A stretch of DNA of 64,000 nt from Poriferisodalis sp965237655 (GTDB lineage: Bacteria > Actinomycetota > Acidimicrobiia > Acidimicrobiales > Poriferisodalaceae). The DNA lies in assembly GCF_965237655.1 (NCBI RefSeq), contig NZ_CBDEGB010000001.1, positions 496,001 through 560,000 on the forward strand. Reading direction: 5' to 3'. The notes under the pieces were generated by a model. The model searched no databases and was not told the DNA's origin. It saw nothing but the letters and a program-made list of their open reading frames with translations. The position numbers and the translations under genes are program-made. How positions within the stretch are numbered: position 1 is the first letter of the stretch; every line of letters starts with the position of its first letter. This document shows positions 24,375 to 32,225 of the stretch, in pieces.

Positions 24375-25568
24375 CTAGCTGCGGCGGGAGCTGAGCGTGA
24401 CGGAGATCGGGCCTTCCAGACGAGCAGTGCAGGTACCCATGTCCACGGGCGGGCAAACCTCGCTGACCAACCGCTCAGTGATCTGCTCGAACACCTCGGC
24501 GGCAGGCCCGCCAGCACCATTGCCAGTCACAGGCTCACCAGCGTCGCCGCCAGCGGACACCGCCGGCTCCAGCGGGATCGAGCCCAGCAGCGGCACGCCA
24601 AGATCGGCAGCCAACCGCTCGCCGCCGCCTTCGCCGAAGAACGACCAACGCTGCCCGTCAGGTGCGACGAACGCACTCATGTTCTCCACCACGCCGACGA
24701 TCGGCATGTGGCTGCGACGAGCCATGTCGGCCACACGCACCGCCACCTTCTGCGCGCTGAGCGCGGGGGTGGTCACCACCAGCATCTCGGCCTGAGGCAG
24801 CAGGCGCGCCAGCGCCATCTGCACATCGCCGGTGCCGGGCGGCATGTCGATGAGCAGGTAGTCCACCTCGCCCCAGTCCACGTCGTGCAGGAATTGCTCG
24901 ACGGCCTTGGCGAGCATGAGACCCCGCCACATCAGCGCGGTCTCCTCGGTCTCCACCAATAGCCCGGTCGACACGACCTTCAGCAGGCCATTGCCGGCAG
25001 GCCGCTCGTCAGGCAGAATCTTGCCCCGCTCTTCGCCCTCAGCGGGCGGGCGGGCGCTGAGGCGGCCCTCCATGCCCAGCATCCGAGGAACGCTGAAGCC
25101 CCAGATGTCGGCGTCCATCACCCCGACGACGAAGCCGCGTGAAGCCAACGCCGTCGCCAGGTTCACCGTTACCGACGACTTGCCCACGCCACCCTTGCCC
25201 GACGCGACCGCCAGCACCCGGGCGCTGGCGGGCACCTGGCTCGGTGTGGCGCTGTCGCGGGCGGTGCGCCGGGCACGCTCCATCACCCGCGCCTTCTCGG
25301 CGGCGTTCAGCTCGTCCCAGTGCAGCCGTACGTTGGTGATGCCGGGCAGCCCAACGACCCGCGTCTCGCAGTCCCGCTTGATCGTGGCGCGCAACGGGCA
25401 GCCGGCGGTGGTCAGTGCCACGGTGACATGCCCGGTGCTGCCCTCGCGATAGGCGTTGCGCACCATGCCCAGGTCGACGATGTTGTCGCCCAGTTCGGGG
25501 TCCATGACACCGCGAAGGATGGCGATCATCGCCTCGTCATTCACGGGAGCATCGGTGGAGGTGCTCAC
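24375..25568 (-). CDS. mrp: Mrp/ApbC-type iron-sulfur carrier ATPase with N-terminal MIP18 (DUF59) domain
   Basis: A 397-residue P-loop protein from the GTG at 25568. The first 90 residues form a MIP18/DUF59 domain (LRGVMDPELGDNIVDLGMV and TTAGCPLRATIKRD). The NTPase domain has the deviant Walker A ASGKGGVGKSSVTVN near residue 125, DADIWGFSVPRMLG and DYLLIDMPPGTGD. Mrp proteins carry or insert Fe-S clusters. The CxxC usually found after GVVENMS is absent (here AFVAPDGQRW), so cluster binding may differ; C-terminal cysteines (VCPPVDMGTC) could substitute. It is divergent from the IscA-type gene, fitting an Fe-S assembly role. Confidence 0.9.
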   Translation of the reverse strand: MSTSTDAPVNDEAMIAILRGVMDPELGDNIVDLGMVRNAYREGSTGHVTVALTTAGCPLRATIKRDCETRVVGLPGITNVRLHWDELNAAEKARVMERARRTARDSATPSQVPASARVLAVASGKGGVGKSSVTVNLATALASRGFVVGVMDADIWGFSVPRMLGMEGRLSARPPAEGEERGKILPDERPAGNGLLKVVSTGLLVETEETALMWRGLMLAKAVEQFLHDVDWGEVDYLLIDMPPGTGDVQMALARLLPQAEMLVVTTPALSAQKVAVRVADMARRSHMPIVGVVENMSAFVAPDGQRWSFFGEGGGERLAADLGVPLLGSIPLEPAVSAGGDAGEPVTGNGAGGPAAEVFEQITERLVSEVCPPVDMGTCTARLEGPISVTLSSRRS

Positions 25569-25746
25569 GCCGAGGCAGGGTAACGCCGCTGCGGGTGGCC
25601 CCACAGGCCGGCGCCTGCTGCGGCGGGTATGGCTCCTTCGGCCTGCTGCACGCAGTTTCAAGCCACACCTGTGCAACTGGCTCCGATGGCACTAGCATCG
25701 GCCTCAGAACATTTGCCCAATTCGGGCTGATTCGGGAGTCACTGTT

Positions 25747-26082
25747 GTGATCACGCTGACCGATACCGCCGCTGAAAAGGTCCACGAACTCATTACTCAG
25801 GAGCTGACTGAGTCGGGAGGCGAGACGGTGCTGGCGCTGCGTGTGGCAGTGCGGCCGGGCGGCTGCTCGGGCTTCAGCTACGAAATGTTCTTCGATTCCG
25901 AGACGGCCTCCGACGACATGTCGAAGTCGTACGGCGACATCAAGGTGGTGTCCGATCCGATGAGCGCGCAGCTGCTCGAAGGCGCCACGCTCGACTTCAC
26001 CGACGGCCTGATGGGATCGGGTTTCGCCATCGACAATCCCAATGCGCAGCGCACCTGCGGCTGCGGCAGCTCGTTCAGCTGA
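25747..26082 (+). CDS. HesB/IscA-family iron-sulfur cluster insertion protein
   Basis: A 111-residue A-type carrier protein starting at GTG. The three conserved cysteines are Cys40 in RPGGCSGFSYEM and Cys104/Cys106 in RTCGCGSSF; the loop FVIDNP-like motif appears as GSGFAIDNPNAQ. These proteins accept Fe-S clusters and pass them to apo-targets. It is divergent from the Mrp gene and 66 bp upstream of a 2Fe-2S-domain protein, consistent with local Fe-S metabolism. ErpA-like versus SufA-like cannot be separated here. Confidence 0.93.
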   Translation: MITLTDTAAEKVHELITQELTESGGETVLALRVAVRPGGCSGFSYEMFFDSETASDDMSKSYGDIKVVSDPMSAQLLEGATLDFTDGLMGSGFAIDNPNAQRTCGCGSSFS

Positions 26083-26147
26083 GCCCGTCTGACATCGAGC
26101 CTGGCCCGACCGACGGCCGGGCGAGCACAGGCTCACTCCTGCAGTTC

Positions 26148-27716
26148 GTGGTCGACGGCGTAGCCGTCGAAGTTCCCGACGACGGCGACACGCTGCTCGG
26201 CGTGCTGCGCGACCGTCTCGGCATTGAGGCGGTCCTCGACGGTTGCAGCCCTCAGGGGCAGTGCGGCTGCTGCACGGTGCTGGTCGACGACGCGCCCCGC
26301 GTGGCCTGCGTCACACCGGCTCGCAGAGTGGCCGGACGCCACGTCACCACAGCTGCTGGGCTGAACTCCACCGAGCGACAGCGCTGGTCGGAGGCATTTC
26401 TTGCATGCGGTGCCACCCAATGCGGCTTCTGCACGCCAGGCATTGTGTGTCGCTTCGTGGGCCACGAACGGCGCGGCGCCGATCTGTCGGACCGCACGAC
26501 GGTCGACAAAGCGCTGGCGGCGCACCTGTGCCGCTGCACGGGCTGGCAGACCATCCGCGAAGCCGCCAACCATGCCGCGTCGCCACCCGCAGACGTCCCC
26601 GAACGTGACCCAGAGGCCGCCGCCCGTCGCGCCAGCATCGAGACCGGCGGCCCGCAGCAATCGGTGCCGGTCAGTGTGCTGGGCGGGCTCGACTTCGGCG
26701 CCGACGGAGCACCCCCAGGCACGCTCACTGCGGTTGCCGGACCAGACGGCAACTGGTTTGCGGCAGAGACCCTGACGCAGGCGCGCCGCCAGGCCGCCAA
26801 AGTGCAGGGTCGCCGCAGCACGCTCGAACCTGCCCCGCCCATCGAGATCCCCGACCCGCCGGCTGGCCAAGCATGGGACGTCCGCCTGGCAACCTGCTGG
26901 ACCGAGCCCGGCTACCTCGAAACCGACGCTGCATGGTGCGTGCCCGGCGGCGAACCATCCGATCCGCTGGCAAACGGCGGTGCATTCGGAGGCAAGACAT
27001 CGTCGCCGGTCCAAGACGAGGCACGGCAGCTCGCAGCCCAACTCGGCCAGCCAGTCTGCGCGCTGTGGTCACGAGAAGACGCAGTACGCCGAGGCCCCAA
27101 GCGCCCCCCGCTAGCTGCAGGCCTCAGAGCCGACGGAACCGGAATCATCCGAATAGCAAGAACACCCGGCGCCGCCGACATCCTCCGAGCCGTCCTGCCA
27201 GCAGCAACGATCGAAGAAGTAGAAGTGCCGGGCCCCCCAACCTCGCTCGCACTACGCGCCGCAGTCTGGGCCGAAGCAAACATGCTGGCCACAGCGCTAG
27301 AGCGGCTGCAATCCGGCGAACCACTCCACACGAGCGGCACCGCCACGGTCAAGATCACGTCTCCCGCAGGAGCCACAGCCCAGGCAACGGTCGGTCCAAC
27401 CGGAATCGAAGTGCACATCGAAGCTGGAGACCCCCTCGACAACGTGACCCTGCGCAGCTACGCAATCGGCGCCACCCACATGGCCTGGAGCTGGGTCACC
27501 TCCGAGTCCCTGTCAGTAGACGCCAAAGGCGAAGTCCAAGACCTCACCATCCGCAGCTTCGAAATAGCCCGCTCCGCCGACACCCCCAACATCGAAGTCA
27601 CGATCAAACCCTCCAACCAGCCCCCCGTCCCAGCGGGCGCAGCAGTATTCGCAGCAGTAGCAGCAGCCACCTGGCTCAGCGCAGGAGCCCCACCCCGGAC
27701 GCAAAGAGCACCTTGA
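26148..27716 (+). CDS. 2Fe-2S subunit fused to a degenerate molybdenum-hydroxylase large-subunit fragment
   Basis: A 522-residue protein. Residues 1-150 are a CoxS/XdhA-type small subunit with both cluster sites: CSPQGQCGCC plus AC for the plant-ferredoxin-type cluster, and CGATQCGFCTPG with CRCTG for the second. Residues about 190-500 contain shortened pieces reminiscent of the molybdopterin-binding large subunit (ANGGAFGGKTSS, then ALWSREDAVRRGP), but well under half its normal size. The end duplicates 1.4 kb downstream beyond an ATPase gene, so the listed C-terminus may be the result of that insertion. The start is uncertain: GTG 26148 is used, but the domain probably begins several codons earlier at a non-ATG codon. 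Confidence 0.7.
   Translation: MVDGVAVEVPDDGDTLLGVLRDRLGIEAVLDGCSPQGQCGCCTVLVDDAPRVACVTPARRVAGRHVTTAAGLNSTERQRWSEAFLACGATQCGFCTPGIVCRFVGHERRGADLSDRTTVDKALAAHLCRCTGWQTIREAANHAASPPADVPERDPEAAARRASIETGGPQQSVPVSVLGGLDFGADGAPPGTLTAVAGPDGNWFAAETLTQARRQAAKVQGRRSTLEPAPPIEIPDPPAGQAWDVRLATCWTEPGYLETDAAWCVPGGEPSDPLANGGAFGGKTSSPVQDEARQLAAQLGQPVCALWSREDAVRRGPKRPPLAAGLRADGTGIIRIARTPGAADILRAVLPAATIEEVEVPGPPTSLALRAAVWAEANMLATALERLQSGEPLHTSGTATVKITSPAGATAQATVGPTGIEVHIEAGDPLDNVTLRSYAIGATHMAWSWVTSESLSVDAKGEVQDLTIRSFEIARSADTPNIEVTIKPSNQPPVPAGAAVFAAVAAATWLSAGAPPRTQRAP
27666..27696 (+). repeat. 31-bp gene-tail direct repeat, copy 1 (cassette B left boundary)
   Basis: GCCACCTGGCTCAGCGCAGG and the following bases recur at 29076-29106 with one mismatch in 31. 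The repeat encodes ATWLSAGAPP at the end of the molybdenum-hydroxylase-like gene. The second AAA_14/DUF4143 gene lies between copies, 1,410 bp repeat to repeat. Confidence 0.93.
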
Positions 27717-27718
27717 CC

Positions 27719-27786
27719 GCGTCGAATCTGTAGTTCACAGTGCGTCGAAAATGTAGTTCACAGTGCGTCGAATCTGTAGTGTTGAG
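27719..27786 (+). repeat. Three tandem copies of a 23-bp element before the second ATPase gene
   Basis: Units begin at 27719, 27742 and 27765, each starting GCGTCGAA, then (TC or AA), then TGTAGT; the first two continue TCACAGT and the third diverges to GTTGAGC. The array ends immediately before the ATPase start codon at 27789, so it probably contains the promoter/operator or a terminal element of the cassette. Confidence 0.9.
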
Positions 27787-27788
27787 CT

Positions 27789-29069
27789 ATGTCACCCGAC
27801 GGCTACATCCCTCGAATTGTCGACCAAGAACTGGACGAGCTCATCGAAGGTCTGCCGGCGATCGCCATTGAGGGGCCCCGCGGTGTCGGCAAGACCGAGA
27901 CTGCATTGCGGCGGGCCAAGACCGTTCACCGGCTCGACGACGCCGACCAGTACGCCTTGATCCGAGCTCAACGCCAGAGATTGATCGAGGGCGAACCGCC
28001 AATTCTGATTGACGAGTGGCAGCGAATGCCCGAGTCGTGGGACGTGGTGCGGCGAGCAGTGGACGCAGACGGCACTGCGGGCAGATTCCTGCTGACCGGT
28101 TCAGCAACGCCAACCCGCAAGCCGACGCACTCGGGGGCAGGTCGAATCGTGACCGTTCGAATGCGACCGATGTCCTTGGCGGAACGAATGCCCGTGGTGC
28201 CCACGGTCAGTCTCGGTTCATTGCTGAGTGGCACCCGGCCCGACTTGACGGGCGAGACCGATGCGACCATCGTCGATTACGCCGAGGAGATCATGCGGTC
28301 TGGCTTTCCGGGAATCCGGCGCCTCTCGAGTCGTCTTCGGCGGTCTGCCCTCGACGGATACCTGGACCGGATCGCAGAGCACGACTTCGATGACCTCGAC
28401 CGTCGTGTACGTGATCCCCACACGTTGCGTCGCTGGCTGATGGCCTACGCAGCAGCAACCTCAACGACAGCATCGTTCGAAACCGTGCGTGACGCAGCGG
28501 CGACGTCCCAAGGCCACAAACCAGCGAGATCCACCACTCTCCCGTACCGGACGGCTCTGGAACAGCTGTGGCTGCTCGACGAGGTTTCGGCTTGGCACCC
28601 CACCCGGAACCCGTTGCGCCGTCTAGCTGGGTCACCCACCCATCACCTTGCCGATCCTGCGTTGGCTGCTCGGCTGCTCGGCTGCGACGCCGATGAACTT
28701 CTCGCCGGCACCACTGGCGGTCCGGCAATTGCTCGCAATGGACCATTGCTCGGTGCTCTCTTCGAGTCACTCGTCACGCTGTCGGTGAAGGTCTATGCGC
28801 AACAGAACGAAGCACGGGTTCATCACCTGCGCACCCATGGCGGCGAGCGTGAAGTTGATCTGATCGTCGAGCGTGGGTACGGCACAGTGGTGGCGCTCGA
28901 AGTCAAGCTCACTTCCTCAGTCGAGGAACGTGATCTGCGTCACCTTCGTTGGTTGAGCGAACGTCTCGGGCCCGACCTGCTTGACGCCGCGGTCATCACC
29001 ACCGGATCCCACGCGTACCGTCGCCGCGATGGCATAGCTGTTGTTCCGGCGGCACTCCTGGGGGCGTAA
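27789..29069 (+). CDS. AAA_14 / DUF4143 family ATPase (cassette B)
   Basis: A 426-residue COG1373 protein, divergent from the one at 23.1 kb. Walker A is GPRGVGKT (residues 29-36), Walker B PPILIDEWQ near 72, and sensor motif RFLLTGSATP near 98. The DUF4143 half includes MRSGFPGIRRLSSRLRRSAL, YLDRIAEHDFDDLDRRVRDP and the nuclease-like GEREVDLIVERGYGTVVALE with a following VK, an E/D/ExK arrangement. Function is unknown. The start is ATG directly after the 23-bp repeats. It is flanked by a 31-bp duplication of the upstream gene's 3' end and is in the same orientation as that gene. Confidence 0.88.
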   Translation: MSPDGYIPRIVDQELDELIEGLPAIAIEGPRGVGKTETALRRAKTVHRLDDADQYALIRAQRQRLIEGEPPILIDEWQRMPESWDVVRRAVDADGTAGRFLLTGSATPTRKPTHSGAGRIVTVRMRPMSLAERMPVVPTVSLGSLLSGTRPDLTGETDATIVDYAEEIMRSGFPGIRRLSSRLRRSALDGYLDRIAEHDFDDLDRRVRDPHTLRRWLMAYAAATSTTASFETVRDAAATSQGHKPARSTTLPYRTALEQLWLLDEVSAWHPTRNPLRRLAGSPTHHLADPALAARLLGCDADELLAGTTGGPAIARNGPLLGALFESLVTLSVKVYAQQNEARVHHLRTHGGEREVDLIVERGYGTVVALEVKLTSSVEERDLRHLRWLSERLGPDLLDAAVITTGSHAYRRRDGIAVVPAALLGA

Positions 29070-29075
29070 CGCATT

Positions 29076-29106
29076 GCCACCTGGCTCAGCGCAGGAGCCC
29101 CGCCCC
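29076..29106 (+). repeat. 31-bp gene-tail direct repeat, copy 2 (cassette B right boundary)
   Basis: This copy begins 6 bp after the ATPase stop. Reading on in the frame of the molybdenum-hydroxylase-like protein gives ATWLSAGAPPHLPTGRDS and continues to a TGA at about 29158, longer than the tail at copy 1. That suggests copy 2 carries the original 3' end and copy 1 was altered at insertion. Confidence 0.9.
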
Positions 29107-29151
29107 ACCTCCCCACCGGACGCGACAGCGCCGCGCTAGCGTCACCCGGCG

Positions 29152-29613
29152 ATGGCTGAATCAGCAATTGACAAGCTCCGCCGCCTCAGCGCAGCCGAGG
29201 ACGGACTCTGCAGCTTCGTCTGTCTCGACGCGAGCGGTAACCCGCACGTGTCCATTATCAACGCCGGGGTCATGGACAACCCAGTGACCGGCGAGACCAG
29301 CGTCGCCTGCGTGGTGGCGGGCAAGGCTCGCAAGGCTCGATTGCTGCGCGAAGACCCCCGGGCAGCGGTCGCGTTCCGCCACCGCTGGGATTGGGTGGCT
29401 GTCCACGGCAACGCGCAGCTGATCGGCTTGGACGATCCCGCCGACGGCGTCACCGACGCCGACATTCCCGAGCTGCTGCGGGAGGTGTTCCGCTCAGCCG
29501 GCGGCAACCACGAGGACTGGGACGAGTACGACCGGGTGATGGCCCGCCAGCGTCGCCTGGCGGTCTTCATCACGCTCGATCACATCACGTCCAACGCCGG
29601 CAGCATCTCCTGA
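29152..29613 (+). CDS. Pyridoxamine 5'-phosphate oxidase-like flavin/F420-binding protein
   Basis: A 153-residue split-barrel protein. The N-terminal DGLCSFVCLDASGNPHVSII, then VAGKARKARLLREDPRAAVA and VAVHGNAQLIGLDD follow the pattern of PPOX-class F420- or FMN-dependent reductases. A charged helix-rich insertion (ELLREVFRSAGGNHEDWDEYD) precedes the C-terminal FITLDHITSNAGSIS. In Acidimicrobiia and other actinobacteria many such proteins use F420, but the cofactor is not determinable here. It is 30 bp upstream of the RidA gene and probably cotranscribed. Confidence 0.8.
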   Translation: MAESAIDKLRRLSAAEDGLCSFVCLDASGNPHVSIINAGVMDNPVTGETSVACVVAGKARKARLLREDPRAAVAFRHRWDWVAVHGNAQLIGLDDPADGVTDADIPELLREVFRSAGGNHEDWDEYDRVMARQRRLAVFITLDHITSNAGSIS

Positions 29614-29642
29614 GCTGATCACCGCAGAACGAAGGCATACCG

Positions 29643-29990
29643 ATGGCTGCACCTATCGCTCACTATTCGAAGTGGTACCGAGCCGGCGACTTCGTGTTCG
29701 TCTCAGGCCAGATCGGCCTGCAGGACGGCGCGCTCGTCGATGGCGTCGAGGCCCAGGCCCGCGCCGTTCTTGCAAACGTCGAAGAAGCCCTCGCCGAGGC
29801 CGGAGGCACGCTCAACGATGTCGTCAAATGCCTGGTTTTCATGACCGACATCGGCAACTTCTCGCTGGTCAACTCGATCTACGCCGAGGCTTTCGGCGAG
29901 CATCGCCCGGCCCGCAGCGCCATCGGCGTGGCAGCGCTGCCGCTCGGTGCCGAAGTCGAGATCGAAGCCATCGCGCACCTGCCCGAATAG
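29643..29990 (+). CDS. RidA/YjgF-family deaminase
   Basis: A 115-residue Rid-family protein, typical length. It begins APIAHYSKWYRAGDFVFVSG and contains QARAVLANVEEALAEAGGT and the conserved RPARSAIGVAALPLGAEVEI with the substrate-binding arginine. RidA proteins hydrolyse reactive enamines/imines from PLP enzymes. Position just after the PPOX-like gene suggests a small operon; an exact Rid subclass is not assigned. Confidence 0.9.
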   Translation: MAAPIAHYSKWYRAGDFVFVSGQIGLQDGALVDGVEAQARAVLANVEEALAEAGGTLNDVVKCLVFMTDIGNFSLVNSIYAEAFGEHRPARSAIGVAALPLGAEVEIEAIAHLPE

Positions 29991-30029
29991 CCCCCTGCCC
30001 CGGCCCGCCCACCTACTACGCTGCGGCCC

Positions 30030-30185
30030 ATGTTCGGCGGCATCCTCATCGTGATCGTGCTTCTGCTGAGCCCGTTCATCATCACGATCTCACTGGCCGC
30101 CGTAGCTGCCCTGTTGGGCAAGCTCCTCGGAGACGACGCTGAAGCCCGCCACGAAGGCAGCTCCCTCGTCGAAACAAACTTCTAG
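30030..30185 (+). CDS. Small single-helix membrane protein (51 aa)
   Basis: An ATG-started frame 39 bp after ridA encodes MFGGILIVIVLLLSPF followed by further hydrophobic residues (IITISLAAVAALLGK) and a charged C-terminal tail ending SSLVETNF. The hydrophobic N-terminal half would span the membrane once or form a hairpin. No family is recognised. It converges on glnR four bases downstream. Confidence 0.5.
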   Translation: MFGGILIVIVLLLSPFIITISLAAVAALLGKLLGDDAEARHEGSSLVETNF

Positions 30186-30189
30186 CCAG

Positions 30190-30885
30190 CTAGCGCCAGC
30201 GGTAAGTACCGAGCCGGTAGCCGACCGATCGCACGGTCTGGATCAGGTTGGCGTTCTCCTCGCCCAGCTTGGCTCGCAGCCGCCGCACATGAACATCCAC
30301 CGTGCGGGCACCGCCGTAGTACTCGTATCCCCACACTTGGTTCAGCAGCGCTTCACGCGTGAACACCCGCCCCGGCTGAGAAGCCAGGAAGCGCAGCAAC
30401 TCGTACTCCATGTAGGTGAGGTCGAGCGGACGCTCGTCCACCACCGCTTCGTAGGTGTCGAGATTGATGCGCAGCGACCCGTAGGTGATGATCTCGGTCG
30501 AGGGGCCACTCGATGCGGCTGCCAAGTGCGCCAGGCGAGCCTCCAGCTCGCGCGGGTGGAACGGGTCCAGGCAGAAGTCGTCAAACAGCTCGTCGCGCAT
30601 TGTCAATTCGTCAAGCGCGTTTCCGCGCACCAGCACCAGCACTCCCAGCGTGGCCGACGCGTTCTCACGCAGAGCCCGCGCCACCGCCCAGGCAGCATCG
30701 GTGCCACCCCCGCCGTCCACGATTCCGCTGTCGAGCCGGATGATCGCTCCGGTCCAACCATCCGACGGCGCGGCCGCCGTCACGTCGGCCGCACTGGCCA
30801 CCGGCTTCCAGGCGTAGCCGCCCAGATCCAGGAACTGCGCTAGCTCGGCGCTCACGGAGGCGGGGTGGACGGCGTACATGGTCAC
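30190..30885 (-). CDS. glnR: GlnR-type nitrogen response regulator
   Basis: A 231-residue OmpR/PhoB-family protein. The N-terminal receiver-like domain is atypical, without the usual acidic pocket, as in actinobacterial GlnR. The C-terminal winged helix is diagnostic: LDLTYMEYELLRFLASQPGR, VFTREALLNQVWGYEYYGG, RTVDVHVRRLRAKLGEE and LIQTVRSVGYRLG. GlnR controls glutamine synthetase, ammonium transport and nitrate assimilation genes in actinomycetes. Its position eight bases downstream of a glutamine synthetase gene supports the assignment. Confidence 0.88.
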   Translation of the reverse strand: MTMYAVHPASVSAELAQFLDLGGYAWKPVASAADVTAAAPSDGWTGAIIRLDSGIVDGGGGTDAAWAVARALRENASATLGVLVLVRGNALDELTMRDELFDDFCLDPFHPRELEARLAHLAAASSGPSTEIITYGSLRINLDTYEAVVDERPLDLTYMEYELLRFLASQPGRVFTREALLNQVWGYEYYGGARTVDVHVRRLRAKLGEENANLIQTVRSVGYRLGTYRWR

Positions 30886-30893
30886 TCAACAGT

Positions 30894-32225
30894 TCACACA
30901 GCGGCGAAGTAGTTGTCCAATTCGAATTGGGTCACCTGGGTCTGGTACGCCGACCATTCTCGCCGTTTGTTGCGCAAGAACCAGCGAAACAGGTGCTGGC
31001 CCAGCGTTTCGGCCACGAGCGTGCTGCCTTCCATCTCGTCGAGCGCCTCGTCCAGCGAGGCCGGCAGGTTGTGCCCGTAGGCCGGTCCGCCGTGGTCGCT
31101 GTAGCCGGTGATCGACGGGGGCGTCTCGGGCGGCAGTTCGTACCCCTCTTCAATGCCCTTCAGCCCCGCGGCCAAGATGACGGCGAACGCCAGGTACGGG
31201 TTGCACGCGGGGTCCGGCGCCCGGTATTCGACCCGCGTCGCCTCCTCCGCCTCGTTGCGTGTCGGCGGCACCCGGATGAGCGCCGCCCGGTTGCTGCGGG
31301 CCCACGAGATCCCCACCGGCGCCTCGTACCCCGCAATCAGCCGCTTGTAGCTGTTGACGAGCTGGTTCGTGACGGCGGTGATCTCGCGTGCGTGGGCCAG
31401 CAACCCCGCCACGAAGCCCCGCGCCACGTCGGACAGCCCGTCCGCACTGCTGGGGTCGCTGAAGGCGTTGCGCCCCTCGGAGAACAGCGACAGGTGGGTG
31501 TGCATCCCCGAGCCCTGCACCCCAGCCAGCGGCTTGGGCATGAACGTGGCATGCACGCCGTGCTCGAAAGCGATCTCGCGCACCAGCAGCCGGAATGTCA
31601 TCACGCTGTCGGACATGGTGAGCGCATCGGCGTAGCGGAGGTCGATCTCGTGCTGGGACGGCGCGTCCTCGTGGAACGAGTACTCGACGGGTATGCCCAT
31701 CGCCTCGAGCGCACTCAGCGTGCGATGCCTGATGTCCGACGCGATGTCGGCGGTGGTCAGGTCGAAGTAGCTGCCCCCGTCCAGAGGCACGGGGCGCCCG
31801 TCGGCTCGTTCGGGCTCGAACAGGAAGTACTCCATCTCGGGTGCGACATAGAACGTGTAACCGGCGGCGCGCGCCCGGTCCATGACCCGTCGCAGCACGC
31901 CGCGCGGGTCGCCGCTGAACGGCGTGCCGTCGGCAGCGGTGATGTCGCAGAACATGCGGGCCGAGACATCGTCGCTGGTCCGCGACGGCATGAGCTCGAA
32001 CGTCTCCGGATCGGGCTGGGCCACCATGTCGGCCTCAGCGATCCTGCTGAAGCCTTCGATGGATGACCCGTCGAACACCATGCCCTGCTCGAAGGCCGTT
32101 TCCAGCTCTGCGGGCGAGATGGCGAATGACTTCAGCTGCCCGGCCACGTCGGTGAACCAAAGACGGATCAGTCGCACGCCCCGTTCGGTGACGCGGCGCA
32201 GCACGTAGTCCTGCGGTCGTTCCAT
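30894..32225 (-). CDS. glnA: Glutamine synthetase, type I
   Basis: A 443-residue GSI enzyme from the ATG at 32225, preceded by a purine-rich GGAAGGGGAAGG. Motifs: VFDGSSIEGFSRIAEADM, APEMEYFLFEPE, EDAPSQHEIDLRYADAL, the ammonia/ATP region FMPKPLAGVQGSGMHTHLSL and the C-terminal VEYRAPDPACNPYLAFAVIL. The adenylylation loop motif NLYDLP of GSI-beta is absent, suggesting a GSI-alpha-like enzyme not controlled by adenylylation (inference). It is divergent from a type II glutamine synthetase and upstream of glnR on the same strand. Confidence 0.93.
   Translation of the reverse strand: MERPQDYVLRRVTERGVRLIRLWFTDVAGQLKSFAISPAELETAFEQGMVFDGSSIEGFSRIAEADMVAQPDPETFELMPSRTSDDVSARMFCDITAADGTPFSGDPRGVLRRVMDRARAAGYTFYVAPEMEYFLFEPERADGRPVPLDGGSYFDLTTADIASDIRHRTLSALEAMGIPVEYSFHEDAPSQHEIDLRYADALTMSDSVMTFRLLVREIAFEHGVHATFMPKPLAGVQGSGMHTHLSLFSEGRNAFSDPSSADGLSDVARGFVAGLLAHAREITAVTNQLVNSYKRLIAGYEAPVGISWARSNRAALIRVPPTRNEAEEATRVEYRAPDPACNPYLAFAVILAAGLKGIEEGYELPPETPPSITGYSDHGGPAYGHNLPASLDEALDEMEGSTLVAETLGQHLFRWFLRNKRREWSAYQTQVTQFELDNYFAAV

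Noticed and set aside
27719..27786. 23-bp repeats as a CRISPR array
   Set aside because: The units are contiguous without spacers and number only three; no cas genes are present.
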